Of a DNA stretch of 8,059 bases, positions 1 through 6,567 are shown piece by piece; the first letter of the stretch is position 1, and every line of letters begins with the position of its first letter. This stretch comes from Planctomycetales bacterium. Lineage in GTDB: Bacteria > Planctomycetota > Phycisphaerae > SM23-33. The notes beneath the pieces were generated by a model that worked only from the letters and a program-made list of their open reading frames with translations, did not search any database and had not been told where the DNA came from. Location: NCBI GenBank assembly GCA_030631125.1, contig DAOVLS010000090.1:1-8059 (forward strand), written 5' to 3'. The position numbers and the translations under genes are program-made.

Positions 1-1761
1 ATCGTATTTGAACGTCGTGTAGGACAGTCCGAATCCGAACGGGTAGAGCGGCTGGCCATCGAAGTAGCGGTAGGTCCGCCCCTTCATGCTGTAATCTTCG
101 AAGTGGGGGAGTTGGTCCAGCGAGCGGTAGAAGGTTACCGGCAGTCGCCCGGCTGGGTTGTAATCGCCGAAGAGCACCTCGGCCAGGGCGGTACCGGCCT
201 CTTCGCCGCCGTACCAGGTCATCAGGATGGCGGGGACGTTCTTGTCGGCCCAGCCGATTGCGATCGCACTTCCGCCGGTCAGCACGAGCACGACGGGCTT
301 ACCCGTTGCGCAGACGGCTTTGAGCAGGTCTTCCTGTCTGCCTGGCAGGGAGATATCCACACGATCAGCACTTGATTCGGAGATTTTGGGGTCGCCTTCC
401 TCGCCCTCCAGCCCCGGCGACAGGCCCAGAACCATGACGACCGCGTCGGCATTTTCCGCTGCGGAAACCGCTTCAGCGAAGCCGCTGTCGTCGGTGCCGA
501 TAAGTTCACAGCCTTTGGCGCAGATTACTTCTGTCTTTTCCGAGACGGCCCGGCCGATACCATCGACGGGAGTGACGGCTTCGGACGGCGTACCGTTATA
601 GTTACCCAGCAGCACATCCACATCATTGGCGTTCGGACCGATAACGGCGACGCACTTGAGGTCTTTGGGCAGAGGCAGCAGGCTGCCTTCGTTTTTCAGC
701 AGGACGACGGACTGCCGGGCTGACTCCAGCGCAAGGGCGCGGTGTTCGGGGCAGTCGTTGAGATCGATGGGAATTTGTGCGTAGGGCACCATTTCCGGCG
801 GGTCGAACATGCCAAGGCGGAATTTCGTCAGGAGCAGCCGCTTCAGCGAGCGGGTAATGGTTTCCTCGCTTATCAGTCCCATCTCGACGGCATTGCAAAG
901 GCGCGGATAGATTTCGCCGCAATTGAGGTCGCATCCGGCGTTGACGGCGGCGGCAGCGGCCTCTTCGGGCGTCTCGACGTACTTGTGGTCATTGAAGATG
1001 AAGCATATGGCTTCGCAATCGCTGACGACGTGGCCGGCGAAGCCCCATTCGTCACGCAATATCTCCTGGAGCAGGCGCTTATGTGCGCAGCATGGTTGGC
1101 CGTTGGTGCGATTGTATGCGCCCATGACGGACTCGACGCGGGCTTCCCTGACCAGCGCCTCGAAGGCGGGCAGGTAAGTCTCACGCAGGTCGCGCTCGTT
1201 CACGACGGCGTCGAAGTGGCGTCTCATCGATTCGGGGCCGCTGTGGACGGCATAGTGCTTCGCGCAGGCGGCGATCTTGAGGTATCGCGGATGGTCACCC
1301 TGGAGGCCCTTGACGAACTCCACGCCCATCCGGGCTGTCAGGTACGGGTCTTCGCCGTAGGTCTCCTGTCCCCGTCCCCAGCGCGGATCGCGGAAAATGT
1401 TGATGTTCGGCGTCCAGAAGGTCAGCCCGAAGTAGCGGCTGTGGTTGTCGTGGCGGTTGGCTTCGTGATGTATTGCCCGCGCTTCGTCGGATATTACCGT
1501 CGCTATCCGGGCCATCAGGTCGGTGTTCCACGTCGCAGCCAGACCTGTCGCCTGCGGGAAAACCGTCGCGATCCCGGCCCGTGCTACGCCGTGCAGACAC
1601 TCGTTCCACCAGTTGTAATCCGCGATACCGAGCCGCTCGATCCCGACAGACTCGTGAACCATCTGCGAGACCTTCTCCTCAAGCGTCATGTGCGAGATAA
1701 GATCGTCAGCCCTTTGCTCGAAAGGGAGCGTCGTGTCCAACCAGGCTGGGGCGTCGCTCAT
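1..1761 (-). CDS. Glycoside hydrolase family 3 beta-glucosidase/beta-xylosidase, C-terminus cut by window edge
   Basis: The reverse strand reads without interruption for 587 codons from ATG at 1761 to the window edge, so the stop codon lies outside. GH3 enzymes remove terminal beta-linked glucose, xylose or related sugars from oligosaccharides by a retaining mechanism. Visible family landmarks in order: WWNECLHG (residues 51-58), RDPRWGRGQETYGEDP (124-139), the substrate-binding Lys-His pair K168-H169, and the nucleophile motif VVSDCEA with Asp248. The second alpha/beta domain starts near SVVLLKNEG (351-359), and GLSPGLEGEEGD (446-457) is the usual neighbourhood of the acid/base Glu in the xylosidase-like branch. 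PFGFGLSYT closes this domain just before the window edge, so the expected fibronectin-III-like domain is what is missing. No PA14 insert is seen. The N-terminus has no signal peptide, which suggests action on imported oligosaccharides in the cytoplasm. The start overlaps the preceding ylbF-like stop as ATGA, so translation is probably coupled. Substrate cannot be decided; the WWNE and LEGEE motifs lean towards beta-xylosidase-like members. Confidence 0.95.
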   Translation of the reverse strand, partial: MSDAPAWLDTTLPFEQRADDLISHMTLEEKVSQMVHESVGIERLGIADYNWWNECLHGVARAGIATVFPQATGLAATWNTDLMARIATVISDEARAIHHEANRHDNHSRYFGLTFWTPNINIFRDPRWGRGQETYGEDPYLTARMGVEFVKGLQGDHPRYLKIAACAKHYAVHSGPESMRRHFDAVVNERDLRETYLPAFEALVREARVESVMGAYNRTNGQPCCAHKRLLQEILRDEWGFAGHVVSDCEAICFIFNDHKYVETPEEAAAAAVNAGCDLNCGEIYPRLCNAVEMGLISEETITRSLKRLLLTKFRLGMFDPPEMVPYAQIPIDLNDCPEHRALALESARQSVVLLKNEGSLLPLPKDLKCVAVIGPNANDVDVLLGNYNGTPSEAVTPVDGIGRAVSEKTEVICAKGCELIGTDDSGFAEAVSAAENADAVVMVLGLSPGLEGEEGDPKISESSADRVDISLPGRQEDLLKAVCATGKPVVLVLTGGSAIAIGWADKNVPAILMTWYGGEEAGTALAEVLFGDYNPAGRLPVTFYRSLDQLPHFEDYSMKGRTYRYFDGQPLYPFGFGLSYTTFKYD

Positions 1762-2108
1762 TGCGGATTTTCTTTCTCCGTTTCAGCCAGTTGTTTTTGG
1801 AGTGTTTCGTTGACTTGGCGCATCAGGTCGATGTACTCGACCTGGGCGGCGGTGAATTTCTTGAAAACGTCCGAAGCCACCAGTTTCCCGTGAAGTTCCT
1901 GTAACTTGTGCTTGTCGTCCACCTCGACGGGTTTATTTTCATGCTCCAGTTTGGCGATTTTTTCGGCCTGGGCCTGGTAGCTCTTGAGCAGTTGGGCGAT
2001 TTCGCCCTGCTTGCTCATTTCCTCACGCGCTGCCCGGAGGTTGGCAGCCTCGCTTGATTCGCTGATGGACTTACCAAGCCGCTGGGCCAGTTCGAGTGCA
2101 TGTTCCAT
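1758..2108 (-). CDS. YlbF/YmcA-family (Com_YlbF) small helical protein
   Basis: This 116-residue protein is charged and almost wholly predicted helical. It has the pattern of the YlbF/YmcA family: an N-terminal helix (AQRLGKSISESSE, 8-20), then LRAAREEMSK (24-33), a middle helix with LLKSYQAQ, the segment KPVEVDDKHKLQELHGKL (59-76), and a C-terminal helix AAQVEYIDLMRQVN. In Bacillus, YlbF and YmcA form a complex with YaaT that influences RNase Y and mRNA maturation, competence and biofilm formation. Nothing here shows that this homologue has the same role, and no ymcA, yaaT or rny lies next to it. There is no signal peptide or membrane segment, so it is probably cytoplasmic. The start is supported by a good ribosome binding site seven bases upstream. 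The stop TGA overlaps the GH3 start by four bases. The next upstream gene is separated from it by the MITE-like element. Family assignment is fairly sure; function is unknown. Confidence 0.85.
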   Translation of the reverse strand: MEHALELAQRLGKSISESSEAANLRAAREEMSKQGEIAQLLKSYQAQAEKIAKLEHENKPVEVDDKHKLQELHGKLVASDVFKKFTAAQVEYIDLMRQVNETLQKQLAETEKENPQ

Positions 2109-2115
2109 GTATTTT

Positions 2116-2122
2116 TCCTTCC
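2116..2122 (-). promoter_or_regulatory. Ribosome binding site of the ylbF-like gene
   Basis: The minus strand reads GGAAGGA, followed by seven bases and then ATG at 2108. This is the clearest Shine-Dalgarno sequence in the window and fixes the start. An ATG a few bases further upstream on the same strand is out of frame. Confidence 0.7.
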
Positions 2123-2140
2123 ATGCGAGTTTGGTTGTTT

Positions 2141-2293
2141 CTAGTGGTCTGTAACATCCAAATTTATGGGTGCCATGCCCTCACCCGTCTTCGGGGGTGG
2201 GCACCTGTCTGCCGACAGGCAGGTGTTCACGCCCTTCACTTCGTTGCGGGCGTGAACATGGCACCCTGAAATTCAGGCGTTACGGAGTACTAG
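2141..2293. mobile_element. MITE-like element with CTAG ends and a cloverleaf interior
   Basis: The 153-bp stretch is non-coding and symmetric about position 2217. The outer 15 bases (CTAGTGGTCTGTAAC, 2141-2155) match the inverse of 2279-2293 (CTAGTACTCCGTAAC) at 12 of 15 positions. On the same axis and with no indel, AATTT at 2161-2165 pairs with AAATT at 2269-2273, and 2168-2177 pairs perfectly with 2257-2266. Over the 37-nt arms 28 pairs are Watson-Crick, 3 are G-T and 6 are mismatched. Both ends carry TA within CTAG (2142-2143 and 2291-2292). IS630-type transposons are known to insert at TA, preferably in CTAG, and duplicate the TA, so a non-autonomous element of that class is the best reading. 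It holds no ORF of note and no transposase is nearby. It lies between the oxidoreductase stop (2294-2296) and the ylbF-like start (2108). Alternatives are a REP/BIME-like repeat or a structured RNA. Copy number in the genome cannot be seen from here. Confidence 0.65.
2168..2266. repeat. Cloverleaf inverted-repeat core: closing stem plus three hairpins
   Basis: The closing stem is 10 bp, GGGTGCCATG (2168-2177) with CATGGCACCC (2257-2266). Inside are three hairpins with almost no spacer. Arm 1 is 2180-2186 with 2195-2201 (7 bp, one G-T); it can refold as CCCG-TCTT-CGGG at 2184-2195. Arm 2 is 2202-2211 with 2216-2225 (10 bp, one G-T, loop CCGA). Arm 3 is TTCACGCCC (2226-2234) with GGGCGTGAA (2248-2256), 9 bp and perfect, with a 13-nt loop. 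Only 2178-2179 stay unpaired at the junction. Either strand could adopt this four-way junction as cruciform DNA or as RNA. There is no T-loop, anticodon-arm or CCA signature, so it is not a tRNA. Confidence 0.85.
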
Positions 2294-3409
2294 TTACTTC
2301 TCCAGATTCAGCCGTACCTCATCTTGCTTGTCTTTCCGCACCGCCAGCGGTCGCTTGTGGACGGGCAGGACCGGGGCTTCCGGTTTTTCCGAATCGTAAA
2401 CCAGCCCGATCGCTTCACGCCAGCGGTCCAGCGTCTTCATGTTGCCCAGCGTGTCAAGCCAACTCATCGCCGGCGGCTCAGCCTGGCGATTTTCGATGTT
2501 GGCCGCGACCGTATCGGCCTCCATACCATAAAGGTACTCGTCGGTCTCGATGAGTATCTCTTCGGGTTCTTCCCGGCCCTTCCTGTGGACGATGATACTG
2601 GTCGTCCCGCCCTCGCGGCTGGGGATCCAGGGCTGCGGCACGAGGATGCTGCCCTCGGAGCCGAACACCCGGATGATATTATCCTGGTCGAGTTGCACAC
2701 CGGTTGCGATCTGTGCGAGTATTTCGCCGGGGAACTTCAGCGACGCGACGGCCCATTCGTCCACGCCGGTCCCACCCAAATGCCCACAACCTGTTACCTC
2801 GGTTGGTTCGGCGAAGTCCCTTCCGACGGCCGCCCCTGCGATCAGCCGGACCGCCGAAGTAGTGTAACAGCCCACGTCGAGTATGCCGCCACCGCCGAAT
2901 TTATTGGCCAACACACGATTCTTGGGATTGTAGCTGGCGTGGAAAGAGAAGGTGGCTTTGATGATGCGGACCTTGCCGACGACCTTGTCGCGGATGAGTT
3001 CGACCAGTTTTCTCGTCTGCGGATGGCAGCGGTACATGAACGCCTCCATCAGGAATACGTCATTGCGGCGGGCTGATTCAATAACAGCCATTGCTTCGGG
3101 GTGATTCATGGTCAGCGGCTTTTCGCAGAGGATGTGCTTGCCGGCTTCGGCTGTCTTAATGGCCCATTCGGCGTGCATCGGATGCGGCGTTGAGATATAG
3201 ACGGCTTGCACGTCCTCGTCTTCCAGGAGCGACTCGTAACTGCCGTAGCGGCGTGGGATGTCGAACTCTTTGGCAAACTTCTCGGCTTTTTCCCGCGACC
3301 GGCTTCCCACCGCCAGAACCTCGCCCGTTTTCGAGTGTGCGACGCCTTCGGCGAACGCGTGGGCGATGCTGCCGGTTGCCAGAATTCCCCATGTGAGTTT
3401 GTCGGCCAT
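2294..3409 (-). CDS. Gfo/Idh/MocA-family NAD(P)-dependent oxidoreductase
   Basis: The 371-residue product has the family's two-domain layout and usual length. The N-terminal Rossmann fold begins with GILATGSIA (8-16), the dinucleotide-binding glycine motif in the form typical of the dihydrodiol-dehydrogenase/glucose-fructose-oxidoreductase branch. It continues with YISTPHPMHAE (71-81) and the signature CEKPLTMN (95-102), whose Lys97 is the conserved active-site lysine. MEAFMYRCHP (121-130) leads into the C-terminal alpha/beta domain. There FGGGGILDVGCY (171-182) carries the expected catalytic-region Asp178 and Tyr182 rather than the DxxxH of inositol dehydrogenases. The enzyme should oxidise or reduce a sugar or cyclic polyol with NAD(P); the substrate cannot be told. 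It has no signal peptide, so it is probably cytoplasmic. Start ATG 3409 sits just ahead of the Rossmann motif with only a weak GAGAAAG element upstream. It is divergent from uvrA and co-oriented with the ylbF-like and GH3 genes. The stop codon directly abuts the CTAG end of the MITE-like element, and the reading frame is intact. Confidence 0.93.
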   Translation of the reverse strand: MADKLTWGILATGSIAHAFAEGVAHSKTGEVLAVGSRSREKAEKFAKEFDIPRRYGSYESLLEDEDVQAVYISTPHPMHAEWAIKTAEAGKHILCEKPLTMNHPEAMAVIESARRNDVFLMEAFMYRCHPQTRKLVELIRDKVVGKVRIIKATFSFHASYNPKNRVLANKFGGGGILDVGCYTTSAVRLIAGAAVGRDFAEPTEVTGCGHLGGTGVDEWAVASLKFPGEILAQIATGVQLDQDNIIRVFGSEGSILVPQPWIPSREGGTTSIIVHRKGREEPEEILIETDEYLYGMEADTVAANIENRQAEPPAMSWLDTLGNMKTLDRWREAIGLVYDSEKPEAPVLPVHKRPLAVRKDKQDEVRLNLEK

Positions 3410-3451
3410 AGCGTCTTTCTCTGTTGCCTTTGCCTCTTGAATTGGAGAAAG

Positions 3452-3480
3452 GCTATATCATCCGTCAACTTCCACGTCAA
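3452..3480 (-). promoter_or_regulatory. Candidate sigma-70-type promoter of the oxidoreductase gene
   Basis: On the minus strand TTGACG (3480-3475, five of six to the -35 consensus) is followed after 17 bases by TATAGC (3457-3452, four of six to the -10 consensus). This predicts a leader of about 35 bases before ATG 3409. A second TTGACG lies 12 bases downstream (3468-3463), inside the spacer. The prediction rests on consensus match only. Confidence 0.4.
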
Positions 3481-3566
3481 TGTTAAACTAATGGACTATA
3501 TCGCTACTTGACGACAAGCGGCTCTCAATCGGCGGTCATTTCGTTTCTTACTGCGCCTGTCGGCGC

Positions 3567-3596
3567 TTGCGTTGGGCCGGGTCGGAAGATTATCAT
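3567..3596 (+). promoter_or_regulatory. Candidate sigma-70-type promoter of uvrA
   Basis: TTGCGT (3567-3572, three of six) and TATCAT (3591-3596, five of six) are 18 bases apart. Transcription would start near 3603, leaving a leader of about 15 bases with no Shine-Dalgarno sequence. A short hairpin, GCGCC-TGTC-GGCGC (3553-3566), abuts the -35 element and could be an operator or coincidence. Confidence 0.35.
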
Positions 3597-3617
3597 ATCT
3601 GATCTGTCTATTCATAC

Positions 3618-6503
3618 ATGACTACGACGCATAAGATATCCCGAACGTCCCGGAAGGCGTCTGCTGCCCGCCGTCGAACGGCTTCACAAAGGGAAATTGT
3701 CGTCCTGGGCGCCAAGGAGCACAATCTCCAGCACATCGACGTGCGGATTCCGCGCGACAAACTGGTGGTCATCACAGGCATCAGCGGGTCGGGCAAGAGT
3801 TCGCTGGCGTTCGACACGCTCTACGCCGAGGGTCAGCGGAAATACGTCGAAAGTCTCTCCGCTTATGCCCGGCAGTTTCTGGAGCAACTCTCCAAGCCGG
3901 ATGTTGAGCACATCGAGGGCCTGCCTCCGACGATCGCCATCGAGCAGCGCAGCGGTAGCGCGAATCCGCGATCGACCGTGGCGACGACCACGGAGATTTA
4001 CGATTACCTGCGCTTACTGTTCGCCCGTGTCGGCGTGCCGCACTGCTGGGTCTGCGGCCTGGAGATTACCTCCCAGACAGTTACGCAGATGACCGATGCG
4101 ATCTTTCGTCTGCCTGAAGGGACGCGATTCATGGTTCTCGCCCCGGTCGTCCGCGGGCAGAAAGGGCAGCACGCTGAGGTCCTCCGCCGCGTACAGCGGG
4201 AGGGATTCGTCCGCGTCCGTGTCGATTCGGTCCTCTACGACCTTCAGGACGTTCCGGAACTGAACAAGAACCGCAAACACACCATCGAAGTCGTTGTTGA
4301 CCGGTTAGTGCTCAAACCGTCGGTGCGAATCCGTCTGGGCGACAGTCTCGGCGCTGCGCTGAATCTATCCGACGGACTGGTAATGATTGCGTATGAAGAT
4401 AACGGTCAAAGCGCAAGTGATACAGAGAGCGTCTGGAAGAATCGGATATTCAGCGCCACGTTTGCCTGTCCGGAGCATCCGGAGGCGAACCTGGAGGAAC
4501 TGACGCCGAGGATGTTCAGTTTCAATTCGCCTTACGGAGCGTGCGATGCCTGCGGCGGGCTGGGGACGATACCCGAATTCGACCCGGACCTTATCGTGCC
4601 GGATAAGACCCTCAGCCTCAGCAAGGGCGCTATCGACGCCTGGCGCCACGGCGGAAAACGGATGAACATTTTCTACAACCGCATGATCCGCCGGTTCTGC
4701 CGGCATTTCGAGGTCAGTCCGAATACGCCGTACGAAGACCTTTCCGCCCCCGTTCGCAAGGCACTGATGTGTGGTGACGGCAACGGCCCGAAGCGGTTCG
4801 AGGGCGTCATTCCCAACCTGACACGCCGATGGGAGACTACCGTCAGCGAGTTCGTCAAGCAGCGACTGCACTCGTATCTTTCCGAGCAGCCCTGCCGGGC
4901 GTGCGGCGGAGCGAGACTCAAGGCTGCGTCGCTGGCGGTCAAAATCGACGGGAAAAACATCTGCGACGTTGTCGGTATGAGCATATCCGCTGCCCGTGTT
5001 TACTTTGATTCGCTTACCTTCGACGCCGAACGAGCCAGGATCGCAGAGCAGATTTTGCGTGAAATCCGCCACCGCCTGAAGTTTATGGAGGACGTCGGAT
5101 TAGGTTACATCACACTTGATCGCACCAGTAACACGCTGTCAGGCGGCGAAGCACAACGGATACGCCTTGCCACGCAGGTCGGCAGCGGGCTGGTGGGTGT
5201 CTGCTACGTGCTGGATGAGCCGACCATAGGCCTGCACCAGCGCGACAACAAGCGGATGATCGCCACGCTTCGACACCTGCGGGACATCGACAACACGGTG
5301 ATCGTCGTCGAGCACGACGAAGAGATGGTCCGTTCGGCCGATCACATAATCGACATGGGTCCGGGCGCGGGGCGGCGGGGCGGAAGGGTCGTCGCGCAGG
5401 GGAAGTTGAAGGACATCGAGACAGCGGCCGAGTCTATCACCGGGAAATACCTCTCCCGTGCAATGGAGATCGAGACGCCGCAGGAGCGGAGGATTTTATC
5501 GTTCCGCAAGGTCATTGAAATCCGCGGCTGTCGGGAAAATAACCTCAAAGACCTGGATGTGAAGTTCCCCCTCGGCGGGATTGTGTGCGTTACGGGCGTG
5601 AGCGGTTCGGGCAAGAGCACGCTGGTCAGTCAGACGCTGCTGCGATCGCTCCGCCGGAGTTTGTACGGCTCGCGCGACAAGCCGGGGGCGTTCGACAGGC
5701 TGCTGGGGACGGGGAGGATCGACAAGGTAATCGAGATCGACCAGTCGCCCATCGGCAGGACGCCGCGGTCGAACCCAGCCACTTATACCGGCGTATTCGA
5801 CCTCATCCGTCAATTGTTCGCCAAAACGCGAGAAGCGAAGATTCGCGGGTACAAACCGGGACGCTTCTCATTTAACGTTAAGGGCGGCAGGTGCGAAGCC
5901 TGTCGGGGACAGGGGACCAAACGGATCGGCATGCACTTCCTGCCGGATGTCTATGTAACCTGCGCCGAGTGCAGGGGAAGCCGGTACAACAACGAAACGC
6001 TGGAGATAAGGTATCGCGGCAAGAGCATCGCCGACGTGCTGGAGATGCGGGCCGAGGAAGCTTTGACGTTTTTCAAGAACTTCCCGAAGATAAAGCGGAT
6101 AATCAAGACGCTCAACGACGTGGGGTTGTCGTATGTCGAACTTGGCCAGGCATCGACGACACTGTCAGGCGGCGAGGCCCAGCGGGTAAAACTTGCCAGC
6201 GAACTGGGCAAGGCCGCCACAGGCCACACCTTCTACGTGCTGGACGAGCCGACCACGGGCCTGCACTTCGCCGACATCCGAAGTCTGCTGAACGTCCTGA
6301 ACCGCCTGGCTGACAAGGGCAACTCTATTATCATCATCGAGCATAACCTGGACGTGGTAAAGTGCGCCGACTGGATAATCGACCTCGGCCCCGAAGGCGG
6401 CGACGCCGGCGGGACCGTCGTCGCACAGGGAACGCCCGAAGACATCGTTCGATGCAGAAAATCTTACACCGGAAAATTCCTCCGAAGCAAACTCAACAGG
6501 TAG
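3618..6503 (+). CDS. uvrA: UvrA, excinuclease ABC subunit A
   Basis: UvrA is the dimeric ATPase that finds bulky DNA lesions and loads UvrB in nucleotide excision repair. The 961-residue protein is full length (E. coli about 940). The first ATPase half has Walker A GISGSGKS (54-61, Lys60), the UvrA-typical [20 protein letters not shown] (68-87), signature LSGGEAQR (507-514), Walker B VLDEP (531-535) and switch His565. The insertion zinc site is C284-x2-H287 ... C309-x2-C312, with His in place of the second Cys. The C426/C429 CRACGG motif precedes the signature. The second half has Walker A GVSGSGKS (660-667, Lys666), the essential C-terminal zinc finger C759/C762/C782/C785, signature LSGGEAQR (849-856) and Walker B VLDEP (874-878) with His909. 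A basic tail of about 25 residues precedes the usual family start. ATG 3618 is the first possible start, since a TGA lies in frame at 3600-3602. No Shine-Dalgarno sequence is seen. It is transcribed alone, divergent from the oxidoreductase gene and convergent with the GH42-like gene. Confidence 0.99.
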   Translation: MTTTHKISRTSRKASAARRRTASQREIVVLGAKEHNLQHIDVRIPRDKLVVITGISGSGKSSLAFDTLYAEGQRKYVESLSAYARQFLEQLSKPDVEHIEGLPPTIAIEQRSGSANPRSTVATTTEIYDYLRLLFARVGVPHCWVCGLEITSQTVTQMTDAIFRLPEGTRFMVLAPVVRGQKGQHAEVLRRVQREGFVRVRVDSVLYDLQDVPELNKNRKHTIEVVVDRLVLKPSVRIRLGDSLGAALNLSDGLVMIAYEDNGQSASDTESVWKNRIFSATFACPEHPEANLEELTPRMFSFNSPYGACDACGGLGTIPEFDPDLIVPDKTLSLSKGAIDAWRHGGKRMNIFYNRMIRRFCRHFEVSPNTPYEDLSAPVRKALMCGDGNGPKRFEGVIPNLTRRWETTVSEFVKQRLHSYLSEQPCRACGGARLKAASLAVKIDGKNICDVVGMSISAARVYFDSLTFDAERARIAEQILREIRHRLKFMEDVGLGYITLDRTSNTLSGGEAQRIRLATQVGSGLVGVCYVLDEPTIGLHQRDNKRMIATLRHLRDIDNTVIVVEHDEEMVRSADHIIDMGPGAGRRGGRVVAQGKLKDIETAAESITGKYLSRAMEIETPQERRILSFRKVIEIRGCRENNLKDLDVKFPLGGIVCVTGVSGSGKSTLVSQTLLRSLRRSLYGSRDKPGAFDRLLGTGRIDKVIEIDQSPIGRTPRSNPATYTGVFDLIRQLFAKTREAKIRGYKPGRFSFNVKGGRCEACRGQGTKRIGMHFLPDVYVTCAECRGSRYNNETLEIRYRGKSIADVLEMRAEEALTFFKNFPKIKRIIKTLNDVGLSYVELGQASTTLSGGEAQRVKLASELGKAATGHTFYVLDEPTTGLHFADIRSLLNVLNRLADKGNSIIIIEHNLDVVKCADWIIDLGPEGGDAGGTVVAQGTPEDIVRCRKSYTGKFLRSKLNR

Positions 6504-6524
6504 TCCCTGTAAATGTACGTAAGA

Positions 6525-6566
6525 TACCGCGAAACGGCAAGCCGCACGGCTTGCCGTTTCGCGGTA
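6525..6566. terminator. Perfect 19-bp hairpin between convergent genes, probable bidirectional terminator
   Basis: Positions 6525-6543 pair without mismatch with 6548-6566 around the loop GCAC. The hairpin begins 22 bases after the uvrA stop and ends two bases before the stop of the convergent minus-strand gene, which is the place for a shared terminator. Neither side has a clear run of T, so it is not a textbook intrinsic terminator. It could instead work with another factor, protect mRNA 3' ends, or be a dispersed palindromic repeat. Confidence 0.6.
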
Positions 6567-6567
6567 A

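Noticed and set aside
742..1893. A 383-codon open frame on the plus strand
   Set aside because: It runs antisense to the GH3 gene and into the ylbF-like gene. The minus strand encodes an uninterrupted GH3 with all family motifs; the plus-strand product has no recognisable domain.
2168..2266. Cloverleaf as a tRNA or tmRNA-like gene
   Set aside because: Arm lengths and loops do not fit: no T-loop or D-loop consensus, no 7-nt anticodon loop and no acceptor CCA.
2170..2553. A 127-codon plus-strand frame covering most of the MITE-like element
   Set aside because: It starts in the hairpin region and runs antisense into the oxidoreductase gene; the translation is low-complexity and unlike any known protein.
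2324..3076. A 250-codon plus-strand frame across the oxidoreductase gene
   Set aside because: It is a shadow of the minus-strand Gfo/Idh/MocA frame, which has all its motifs.
4365..5072. A 235-codon open frame antisense to uvrA
   Set aside because: The codons of the real gene on the plus strand explain it; the product resembles nothing and has no ribosome binding site.
6511..6520. Small palindrome TACGTA after uvrA
   Set aside because: Six bases only; expected by chance and without supporting context.
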